Assembly (NCBI GenBank): GCA_037903355.1
Contig: JBAJFE010000060.1
Coordinates: 744,001 to 808,000, forward strand
Direction of reading: 5' to 3'
DNA from: Trichuris trichiura
Lineage: Eukaryota; Nematoda; Enoplea; Trichinellida; Trichuridae
Length of the DNA: 64,000 nucleotides
A model generated the notes under the pieces. The model was not told the origin of the DNA, made no database searches, and saw nothing but the letters and a program-made list of their open reading frames with translations. Positions 14,301-24,924 of the stretch are shown here, piece by piece; within the stretch, counting starts at the first letter, position 1, and every line of letters begins with the position of its first letter. The translations under genes and the position numbers were made by a program.

Positions 14301-16963
14301 CTCGGCCATGATAGGAGAATTCTCTCTACCCAGGTATGCGATATGTGCACGGTCCTAAGCTTCGCCAACATTTCTAATGTTTTTAAGCGTTTTCAAACGG
14401 GTGAAGGAAGACACGTGGCCACTATGTCCAACCAATTCACCACTTTCGATCGCCAACAAGAAATCCACCAGTGAAACGTGCATACTGACCAAAATGCTGC
14501 TATCTTTTGTACGGTTACGTAAGCAGTCCGGCAGACCAAAACTGGTTATATGGTCGGAAATGGTCCCCATACGACCATCGGCAGACGCATCTGCACCAGC
14601 TTGTCAATGGATAAAGCTGCTTGTGACAACCACCCAAGCATCGGACTTATCTTTCTTCCGGGCAAAAAGCATTTGTTCGTGGGGCAGCGCAGAAATCAAT
14701 GGGGACGGGGGATGGGTGCCGCAATCAACAATTACATCACAATGACGGATGATGACGGCACCAATATAGCTAGCCAAGCTCTTACTACCGGTGATCTTCA
14801 ACGCGCTGCTGGTTGCCTGCAGAGACTAAGCTAGCTGGTCCAGCTTATAATCCCAAAGCTAGCACTGAAATTGTTCAATACGAACAGCTTCCCACTGATA
14901 AGTTTATGAGCACGTCAAGTTTTTGCCGGTACTGTTGCAAGAAAGGGAAAATATCATCTAACTTGCGCAGGCAAACATCGCAATGATCAGCAATATCTTC
15001 GATTCCGAAATTGAGCAATTATCATTCTTCGCAATTCTCCTTGGCTTCCATGTTAGGCAAGGAGCGCGATGATTCTGCATCCACACTGAACGTTGCAAAG
15101 ATGGCTGCATTGAAGCATACTCCCATGGACGTGCCAGCGACTTCATTTAGTTATTGCGAGTACTCGGCTAACAAAGGAGATATATCTTTTAACTTGCGTG
15201 CTCACACACAATGGAATAACAAACAATATCTTCAATCGGAATGGTAAGCAGAGTCCGACAGACAGTCCGCTATATCATCACATACTCTGAACTCGGACAC
15301 TGGGGCTGGACAGACGGCTGACACGAAGCATGTTCTCATGAACATGGTATCGAACGTACCCAGCTATTCCGAATTGTCACCACGCCGTATCACTACTGCT
15401 GACTGCTTGGAATAACTTTCGCATATCGTAAATGCTCATGAGTCGAGCTGCCACTTTCAGCTCGCAACTACAACCAAGAATGGCTAACACATCTCTTCTT
15501 TCCTACCGTAATCGATTCCACCTGAGCATCATTTTTGAAACAGTTTTTTTCGTAGTAAAGCTTGCACGGTTGTTTCATTTTAAATTGAAACTTTAGTTCA
15601 GTTCACGGCTATTTGCGTAATGCCGGCTTCATTGAGCGCCAGAACAAACTTGCCGAACATTGCACACTGGCAATTCCAACAGCTTTAGCATTTGGATAAT
15701 TAGCTTTAAGTTGCTTGACAATTCTGCAAACTGAAATGGTGTTAAGGAAACTCAGGTAGCATCGTATAGGTAGACAAGTCGGCTTGAGAATTATTATTAA
15801 GTAACTACCTGAGCATCGTTAGCTTGTAGTACGATAAATATAGTTCATGCTGTTCGCAGGTGGGAAGTGGTGTGCCACTAAGCGATGATAAATCAAGGTA
15901 GAAGTGGATCTCCAAGCTGTACACGTTACGGATGCGCCAGCAGGATTCTCTCTGCAAGATATTCCAAAGATATGCTTCTGTACTGTTAAGCAGTGCCTTT
16001 ACCGAATTCAGAAGTTCATCCGAAGCGAACGATATGTTTTACGACGGCATGCGGGCATAAAATGCGCCTTTGCCAATAGGATTCTGTGTGAATCTGCCAG
16101 CATTCGAAACGACAGTGGTTGCGTGAATGCCTTCCGGCATAAAACGATATGGTTGCTGCCGAAGCGGTCGATATCGATGAGGTGCGGTGTGTGGGCACAA
16201 CACATGCGGTAATGGTAAAAATTACGAAGGCCCCAAACTTGCCGCGGCTACCTTTCGAAGCAGCAACTGGAGCATTCTTTGATTACTCAATTTCGGGAAA
16301 GACTTAGTTTAAACAACGCCTATTCGATCAGTGTTGGCATCGGCTGACGGAAGATATTACATGAAGAACGCTTGCTGTGCCTAATTGGCATCATAATGTA
16401 GATTACATACGCAGTTGGTCCGAAACTGACTGTCGAGCTAGCCGGTGAATGTGAGGCTGCGTTCTTAAACGCTTGCCTGAGCATCGTTCTCCTGTTGTAC
16501 GGTGGTGCAGTATATTTTTCTGCAGAATTAAATAAATGATATTAACGTTAAATGATATGCTCCTCCACGTTACGTGCGTCAGGCCAACATGGACAACCAA
16601 TAACTTTGGAAGAGGTCGCTCCAGGCAATAAACTTGCCGGGAAATCTGGCTGCTAGATTATGCCGTATGGTAACGAGCTTTGGATAGGACAGGAATGATA
16701 TAAAGCGTCCGCTAAAACGAAGTGAAGATATTCTGGAAGGCCACGCATGTCGCTGGCGTTGGTATTATGCGTCTTGTACAGCGCAATAAGGGCGACACGG
16801 TTGTGGTCGAAAGTGATGATATTTTTTAGTCTTACTGGCTGTATGGGTGCTCGTCAAAATTTTTGCGCTGAGCAGAAATTGTCAGCTGAACCGTCGGTAT
16901 TGCGCTTTGGCCACAACAGAAAACGAAGTCGCTTACGTCACCGTACCAACTGCTTCGGCCCTA

Positions 16964-17433
16964 TACTAAACGAAGACGTATTTCATTCTTGCAGCTTGGA
17001 CGAAGATAATATTTTGAAGATATGTCGGATCGATCTACAAAGAACAAAGCAGAAACGTCAAGGGTCATGTTGGTTCCATTTGCGCTGTGTTTTGTGTAAT
17101 TCACAGTTGAGCCTGTGACTACCTTTAACTCGAAGAGCTGTTGCGATATTATGCGATGGCAAGCTGAAGACCGTGTGTTTCAAAAAGATATTCCCCTGTA
17201 CTAAACGAAGACGGATTTCATTCCCGCAGCTTGGACGAAAATAATATTTTGAAGATATGTCGGATCGATCTACAAAGAACAAAGCAGAAACGTCCAGCGT
17301 CATGTGGGTTCCATTTGCGCTGTGTTTTGTGTAATGCACAGCTGAGCCTATGATTACCTTTAACTCGAAGAGCTGTTGCGATATTATGCGATGACAAGCT
17401 GAAGACCGTGTGTTTCAAAAAGATATGCCCCTG
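16964..17433. repeat. Tandem duplication, unit about 235 bp
   Basis: Two adjacent copies (about 16964-17198 and 17199-17433) begin at ACTAAACGAAGACG and end at CAAAAAGATAT(T/G)CCCCTG. They differ by scattered substitutions (for example ATTCTTGCAG against ATTCCCGCAG), with an offset of 235 bp measured at ACTAAACG. The divergence shows that the duplication is not very recent. Short open frames in both copies shift between strands and show no recognisable product. Confidence 0.85.
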
Positions 17434-17977
17434 TTTCATCATCAACTAGAAGGTTAAACGTGAAATGTCGCCATAGCTCGTCGCTTTTTTGTTATTTCCT
17501 TCCATTCAACGTTTTGTTATTGTTAATAAAGCCTAAACTAAGTTATTGTATCACTTGCGCAGCTGCACTACGTGAGTGGCGTTTAGCTTATGCGTCTGCA
17601 AGCAACTCTATGCGTAAGCTCTTAAGTTGAAATTCTGCCGTAAAAAATTTTAATGCTTTTCTGGAATGCATCTAGCTTAGATCCTACGGTTTACACTCTT
17701 GGCTAATGTGGCAACGCGCGAGATCGCTTTGATGTAGCCTGAGTTTCACTACAGTAAGACCTTGCTGTTTTCATCGATGATTTTATTTCTGTTTTATTGA
17801 AATTTCGCTAGGCCTTCATGTAATTTATGTGCAGTTTCTTTTAATATAATTTCATAGTGGCCTGCTCCGTTGCTTAGGGCATTTTAGCGTCGAGTTTTTT
17901 GTTAACTTTCTATCCTGTTAATGTCTTCCGCAGCTCAGTGTTCTTCTGCATTAAACTCGATCTGTTTGATGCGTAGA

Positions 17978-18532
17978 ATGTCATACAGAAACAATCGTAA
18001 TGTTACGTACGTGAAACCCGAAGAGCCAAAGTTTCTCAGAGAAATCAAAGAACGGATAGGCTACCAAGCTCCGCCTGATGTTAACACTAAAGTGAGTAGC
18101 TGCTGGGCTAGTGTACATTTGTTAGCAAGAAGTTTTGAAGCGCACTTATCCTATCGAATCTAGTGATGATGCTGATATTGAAAGAACGGACGAGGCGCCA
18201 ACAGTTGTCAGCCTTAAGCCTGGGGACTTAACCGCGGAAGAAGCAAAGAAAGCCCGACTTCGGAAAGAAGAAGAGGAGGACAGTAATTCTAAGGCAAATT
18301 AAATGGTGTGCGCTTACTTTATTTCGTAGGGAGAAAAATTGAAAAAGGCGAAATTAAATTCAAGAAACCTCAATCAAAAATGAGCGAGCAGAGTTCTTCG
18401 GAAACGAAGATCAAAGGCACAAGCACGCTTCAACGAGAGCAGAAACAAATGCGTAAGCCGACATCCAAAGAGGAAAAAGGATCTTCGATTAATTCTCGCC
18501 TTTTATCCTTCGAAGACGATGACGACTTCTGA
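17978..18532 (+). CDS. KIAA1143-like protein
   Basis: A 152-aa homologue of the conserved, uncharacterised metazoan protein KIAA1143. The three exons are 17978-18091, 18141-18282 and 18330-18532, with introns of 49 and 47 nt. The N terminus, MSYRNNRNVTYVKPEEPKF, matches the family signature (M-S-x-R-N ... V-x-Y-V-x-P-x-E-P-x-F), followed by a conserved KERIGY. The centre carries EAPTVVSLKPGDLTAEEA (family: VVxLKxGDLxxEE), then a lysine-rich stretch. The C terminus, SRLLSFEDDDDF, matches the acidic family end SSLLSFDxEDE. The ATG at 17978 was chosen because it aligns with the family start; an in-frame ATG at 17921 would add 19 residues unlike the family. The molecular role is unknown. The second donor (ACA-GTAATT) is a prediction; reading on without it meets a stop. 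Confidence 0.9.
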
Positions 18533-18638
18533 AGCATTGTTTTCTGTTAATAAGAATCCCATTTCAGCAGCATCCACGTTCGTTGTTGCCATTGTGTGTG
18601 TTATTATGTAAAACTTTGTAAACCATTGTCGCTATAGT

Positions 18639-18644
18639 ATTAAA
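18639..18644 (+). terminator. Possible poly(A) signal of the KIAA1143-like gene
   Basis: ATTAAA lies 107 nt after the stop codon and just before a T-rich tract. It is a variant hexamer in the right place and is not independently supported. Confidence 0.4.
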
Positions 18645-21600
18645 TTTTAAACCAATGTTTTTTTTTAAAAAAATCCGGCCGCTTGCGATTTTCTAACCTG
18701 CAGTAAGATAGCTGCTTTTTAATTTATAGCGAAAGCTTCAGTATTACCACGTTAACAAGCTGCGTATACATTTTGGGAAGCAGCTGTTTACTACTTCTAA
18801 TGTTGAATTTGTGAAAACCATTTTTGCACATATTATTACGGTGCGAGTTGGCTGTGATGCATGTAAGGAAAGGGCGTTAAACTAAGTTAAAACTAAAATT
18901 TCGATTCGTTTAAAGCTTAGCGCAGGCTACAACTCTTTTAGCTGTGTGCCTGAAAATATGGATTTTAACGTTATTTGGAACAAATGCGCAGGTACATCAA
19001 GTTACGGTACTGTCTACGTGAGTTTCCATTTTCTGCTGTGTTAGCGTGTTGATTTCGGAATGGTTAGATAAACGACAAGCAGCGTACGATATCTTTTTTC
19101 CCTCTGCGGTAAACGATATGGCCTTTGCTTTTAGTCAACTTTGATTCGACTGGGCCCTTATCTTTTTGTACGTCGGTGACCTGCAGCTAAAATGGGCAGT
19201 CAGCCTGTGAAAATGTGGCACATTTCTTAGGCGGTCGCCTTGAAGCTGACATTATGCTCGATGAAGAAAGTTACCGATTTGCTTACCAACACACAGCTTT
19301 ACTGAATGGCACAGTTACGCTGAAATTGATGATATTTTTGAATGATATTGTGACCGACCGTGTTGGAGACCTAGAGTTGCCCAACAGCGAAGCTGCTGCG
19401 CTCAGTTGCTGAAGTACTTACTGGCGCAGGGATGTTAGTATATATCGAAGAGAATAGGTTTGGGAAGGCTATTCTACGGTGATAGCTGTAGACGATATGC
19501 ACTTATAAGATATGGTCGTCTGCCCCCTGTTATGTGACTACAGAGGGCTTCTAGCTTGTACTTATGCGGCACACATTCTTCAATAAGTGGGCTGGTTCCT
19601 TAAAGAAGACATGCTGACGCAGATACCCGGACAGGATCGTTCATCCGGGTCCGAGTTTATCACAGTATGAAGTTTTTAAATGGTATCATTGCAATCCATG
19701 TGGGTTATACTGCCCAATTACATGGTGGTTCTCCGTTCCGTGGGCCAATGGTGCTTCGATAATGAAATATAACGATATTTGGATGGATGCGGAGATAATG
19801 TGCTGTTGAAAACGATATTGGCTTCAGTTTTCCTTCTACATCGACTGAGTGGACCTAAAATGCCAATCGTGACTTAGCGGGGCTGTTAGCTCTAGTGCAA
19901 TTGATTTTCAAGTCAGTGGTTACCCTGAACTAGGAAAATACATTTTTTTGGAGTCAAGCTAAAGAATTAATAAAAACCTTGAACGGGTTGCCTTTCCGTA
20001 CATCAATGTTGTCAAGCTGAAGACAATCAATGTGGACAATAAGCTCACCATTTATGCAATGCAGGTTGTTCAAAAAAAGTCCTGAAAGCTTCGTCTCTCG
20101 TCATACCATTCGATAATTTTCTTTTTTTCCGTGTATATTACTCGCAATAAATGATATTGTTTTTGCTGTGTTTCATTGGCAAAAAGTGATAAACAGCAAA
20201 GCTCTAAGTTCCATTTGGCGTGGTCGCGCTTTGTCCTTATAAGGACTTTCATGAGAAGTTGAAATTTTGTTCAGATGTTTACTGTACTTGCTGAAGTTCT
20301 TTTTCTTGATAATACCATATCTGTTGGTTATAAGCTTGTTTGCAACGCTGTTTATTTTGTTTTCCGTTCATGTAAACCACGCCGAATTTTTGTTACGCTC
20401 TCACGTTACTGCTACCACTCCCGATGGCATTTTTATGAATAGTTGAGCGCACGCGTTCGACTGTGCGCATGTATTGTACATTGAACTTATGCTGCAATAA
20501 AACTTTAATGCGCATAACTGAAATTTCATGCTTTCATCCTATCGCCCAGCACGTCCGTACTTTCATGTTGCGCGTAGTCTACGAAAATTTTTCATTGTTA
20601 TCGCAACTGATACTGCTTTACTGTGTTATTCACGACCTTTCTATTCATCGCTTTGCGTTCTAGTTGAAGTCGCTTTAGTAAGTGAGATTCGACTTTACGC
20701 CTGCAGCAGATGTAGTTATTAACAGTTTCATCATTAAATAACGGCATTTTGCTGCCGTGGCGTGCAGGAAACTACTAAGCTTAGTAACAGTGTTTCTGGC
20801 ATTATTAGTCGCTTCGAAACTCAGCTTGCAAACGGAAGATGTTGGCAGCATACCTGAAGATCATTGATTTATAAAATTGTTACTGTGTGTGAAGTCGTTT
20901 CCATAAAATGAAGTCTTAATCTTTGAACAGCTTTTAGTTCTTGCAAAGCTAAGTTCCGAAAGTTCGCTAAAAATTGAAATTTGTTGAAAAAAAGAAATTC
21001 GTTTCATGGAAATGGAAATATATGAACCATTCACCACCTAACCTATCCTCAATGATCATAATAGTAAACGATACTACCCGTCGTTTCGGTAGGCTACGGT
21101 GCTTCCATTTTGTGACCTTCAGAAAGCCAGATTTGTGTAACAGCGGAAGAGAAAGACTACGTCGGAATACTGAATAGAATCGTCATAATTCGAAACTGAA
21201 AGTGTCGCGTCACTGGTTTCTCCCTATAGTCGAGGAGTTATTATCTTCTAGCAAAATCGCCCTTCTATTCCATCCAGATTGTAAAAAGATATCATTCGGG
21301 ATCAGGCCCGCCTTACCTTATCAGCCAGATTCCATAAGCATATACAATTTGAACTGCATGAAGATGTCATTCTCTGCCTAAGCGAGATTGAACGTTTCCA
21401 TTGGTGCCATGCTGTGGAAGCAGTGCCGTATAAGTCAGTAGTTATCCCGAATTAAGAAAATAGACGTTATTGTGCCTAAGTAAGCTAAAGGTAGTCCTTA
21501 TCGGCATCATTTGTATTGTGGTCGTTGCTCAATGCCTGGAAGCTGTTTGTCCCACCGTTTCTTTGGTATATTTCGTTTTTGGTCGTATTAATGAGAATAA

Positions 21601-24600
21601 AAGATACCAATCCGTGGCGATTTTGCAATGTTGAACATTTTCGTTCTGCTCCTACGTCGTATATTGTTTAATTTAGTAATTAAAATTGATTTGCGTAAAT
21701 CTGTAAACTTTTCAATAGAACGGCTGCGTCAGCGGTTTCCCGGGGTACGCTGTGTTCGAACAACGCCGCCGTTCACGTAAGAAGACCGTTGTCATAGTTG
21801 CAGCGTACAGTAGGACTTGTTTACAACTGTTGGGTAACTTGTCTGTCAAACGTAAACACCGATAATTTCGTCCTGAAGACACAGTTCGTTTCAATTTTCT
21901 GAATGCTGAAATCTAGAAAGCCTAATATCAAAAGGTATGAATGACAACGGCAGGCAACTCTGATATTCGCGTCGCTTAGCGTTTATCGGTTTTAATTCAT
22001 TTTCAGAACAACTAAATCTGATTGATTGAAAAGAATCCACACTTTCTCGCTGAAGCCGCACTGTCTTGTTCGAAAGGAACCCGTTTACGCACACAGTTGC
22101 GTTAGCTTACGAGATGCAGGTCAGTAAATGGTTTATTGGATATATCGCTTTCGGTGGCGATATTTTGTTGTTAGATAGCCTGAAAAATGAGAACATTTTA
22201 AGCGAACCGCCTAAGCCGTTGAAATCAGTCTTTTTTCGACGAATTCTTTTACTTTTTTCAGAAAACTAGACTTAAGGTAGTCGGTATGCTTTGCCCGTTT
22301 AATTCAACAGCAGGCAAGTTTGCCGTCATGTTCTCCCGATTGTATTTCCCTGCTCGTTCAAAGGTATTTGCCCATTTTCCCACCAACTTTCGTGCTTACC
22401 GTAAGCTCTTAAAGATCAGAAGGCAATCATAAGCGCTAAGGTTGACTAACGCTCTATCTGCATAGACTAGATGCAAAGGGGCGACGATAAGTTTGCAAAT
22501 GAAATGTGCTATTTTTGCCTAGCATTTTTCCTAGCAATCCATTTTGCAAGTGCAAAAGTAAAATTTTGTCGAAAACGCATGTTTGATTGTCTTCGCGACA
22601 GTATTGGTACAATTTTTTTCGATTAATCTTTTCAACCACCGCAGAGGAATGCAGACTCCGTAAAACTCTTTTTTTTGCTGCCCGCATCGTGTATTCGCAT
22701 TGCGGAACATGTATGCTGGTCAAGTAACGGCCAATTATGGAAGGTTGATTCGTGGTCACATAACCTTCGTTCGCGCGCGAATGAATAGGCGTCATATTTC
22801 CATTGCCAAGCTAAACAGGTTGGTGTCGTCGTAACGTACCCATTAGAGACGTCGTCTCTCGTGTCGCTGATTTCGCAAGGCAAACAAGTCGCCTCTTGTT
22901 TCCATGTCGTTGCTAAAGATCGATAACCATTCTATGTCGTAGACTCACGCGATGACGTTAGTTGGTACCAGTTTGTTCAGCTTGCTTTCGAGTCTTCGAA
23001 TCGTCTCTACTAACCGGTTTTCACTTGGCAGTTTTCGATGCGGTAACTTTTGTAGAATGTTACAGATACGGTTTTTCATTCGTTGCAACCAATTATGCGC
23101 TCTTTTTTGCCTCCAACGCTAATGCACGTTTTCATTATCGGTTCGGCGGTACGCTGGCTAAAAGTAAGCTTCTTCGCTGCTGTGTTTTCCAAGGTGACAT
23201 TCCGTGACCGTACGCATTATTGGAGCGTAACGACAGTTCGCTAAGTAGATTGCAGTAGCTTGTTTACCAAAGTGCAAATTCTTCTTCCGCCTATATAGCC
23301 GTCGCATCGGTTCTTTTCCAAGGTTGTAAGTCCAATACGAGTATGCAACTGCACTTGTTGGATGAGCGTGAGATATGAGTTGCATTAACAGTTGTCTTGC
23401 TTTGTAGAATGTTAAATCAGGTTAGATTTCCACTTAACCTATATCAAAACTGGTTGGCATACTGATTAAGGCCTATATGCGTATTTCTGTTCTTCTTATT
23501 TGAATTAAGTTATTATTCCCAAAGCGGACGTGAATACCTTTTGTTGCCGTTATTTTCCAGTTCGTCTCGACGGGCCATTGTTGTCTCCACTATAGTCAGC
23601 GGTCAGCGAATGTTTAACTTTTCCTCTCTGTGTTAATGACTGCGCGCTCCGTCCGATCGTATCAAGACAAATTGCTTTTCGGTTCGCAAGCTGCTTTTCA
23701 AAGCAAATATTATCGATAAGGCGGGAAAGCTTTTTCGCTTTCCGTTTTAAAAAACGTGATATTCAGAATAGTGCGACTTTATTTCCTGATGCAACGTTAA
23801 GCAACATCTTGCGTGCACATGTTCATTCCGTCGGCTTAAAGGTTTTTCCAAATTCCGTCCGAACGCAAGATGCACTTGAATTTTAAACTGCTGATTTGCT
23901 GACCGTTTGTAACTTCGGCCGTTGCCCTTTTTCAACTTGTTTACGTTGACATAAAGCTCTTTGGAATAACAGATGACGCCACTTCTTGCTAAGTAGTTAT
24001 TATCGTTATTGAACATTCGACGCGGCATGCAATGTTGCGCTGTCATGCTCGATTTTCTTGCAAATTCAAACGGCATATTATTCCTAAATTGGACAATGGG
24101 AATGAGCTTTTTCAGCTTGCACATTATGGAATGGCCGCGCTGAATTTGCTTTTTAAAAAACGCGTAGCATAACTTTTGCTCTCTGTGGCAGAAATTATTT
24201 TAGATACGTAACGGTCTTTCTTTAAATATTAATTATTTCAGTTTTTCGTACGCGCGTATCAACACTATCGCTTGAGTAACGGAGAGCCTGTTTGGCTGCA
24301 TCCAAAATTCTGAAGAAAGGAAGTGCGTCAGTGTATGCTCAACCTTTTTCGGGGTTTCAAGTTCGTTGTTAGGTGCTGGTTGGAGGCCAGAGTTTGTAAA
24401 CAAATTTCGCTGACTAATTTTACGAAGTCTTACGCGTTCGGAGAAATTGAAGCAGCTCGAATGCCTTCGTCCGTCCCGTTTGCTTTAGTTGTTCTCCTGG
24501 AAATTTTGACTTCGCAGCATTGCAGGCTTGGTTTACCAATTTGAGCGAACAGATAAGCTGCGAAGCATATTTTCCTTCTATATAAGCGCACGTAGCTAAT

Positions 24601-24875
24601 TGCTTTGCAACACACCACTTGTGAAAAGGACTTGAAAGCACAACGAAGCGCCCTTCGCGTCTCGCCATTTGGGTAAAGCCCTATGAATAATTAGCTTTTC
24701 ATTAGCTCGTAAATGGATGAAATTATGTTAATGTGCTATGAACTATCGAGCACGCTAGTGAATTTGTCGCTAAGCAGTTGGGAGTGTCAGAATTAGCGAC
24801 ATGATAATTCAGGAGCATTTGTAGGGAAAATTTGTTTGATTTCTCTTAACGTAGCCAACACTTAGTCGACTAAAG
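18645..24875. other. Region without a confident gene
   Basis: AT-rich sequence between the KIAA1143-like and fasciclin genes. Short open frames on both strands (for example 22454-22795 and 23747-24124, minus) show no domain I recognise. Segments near 19.9 kb and 21.4 kb share a degraded block beginning AAGTCAGT, which suggests old repeats. A TATA-like CTATATAAG sits at 24579-24587, about 340 nt before the fasciclin start codon; its role is unproven. Confidence 0.45.
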
Positions 24876-24889
24876 TTGATATTTGCAGG
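24876..24889 (+). promoter_or_regulatory. Possible trans-splice acceptor upstream of the fasciclin gene
   Basis: GTTGATATTTGCAG ends 35 nt before the fasciclin ATG. It has the form of a nematode 3' splice site and could receive a spliced leader or join an upstream non-coding exon. I see no upstream exon, so this is inference. Confidence 0.3.
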
Positions 24890-24924
24890 TATCGAATTGA
24901 TTGGGATTTAAAGCTTGCATAACG

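Larger units (their letters stand above)
3670..16963. other. Long region without a confident gene
   Basis: About 13 kb lies upstream of the LAR-type gene, which is transcribed leftwards. Open frames occur on both strands, the longest at 6996-7580 on the plus strand, but none shows a domain I recognise or a convincing series of exons. The part at 6.5-8.8 kb is visibly more GC-rich than its surroundings and could hold LAR 5' sequences, but I see no exon there. A weak Cys-rich frame lies at 5098-5622 on the minus strand. From 13.3 to 16.9 kb a repeated 10-mer and degraded repeat-like sequence suggest old mobile DNA. Confidence 0.5.

Noticed and set aside
14640..14800. Frame containing MTDDDGTNIA, resembling a chaperonin nucleotide-binding motif
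   Set aside because: Only a few residues agree, the preceding GP-G motif is absent, and no other chaperonin segments were found nearby.
24461..24543. Signal-peptide-like frame (MPSSVPFALVVLLEIL) upstream of the fasciclin gene
   Set aside because: A better start at 24925 gives a signal peptide directly in phase with the first FAS1 exon; this one has no good donor leading into that exon.
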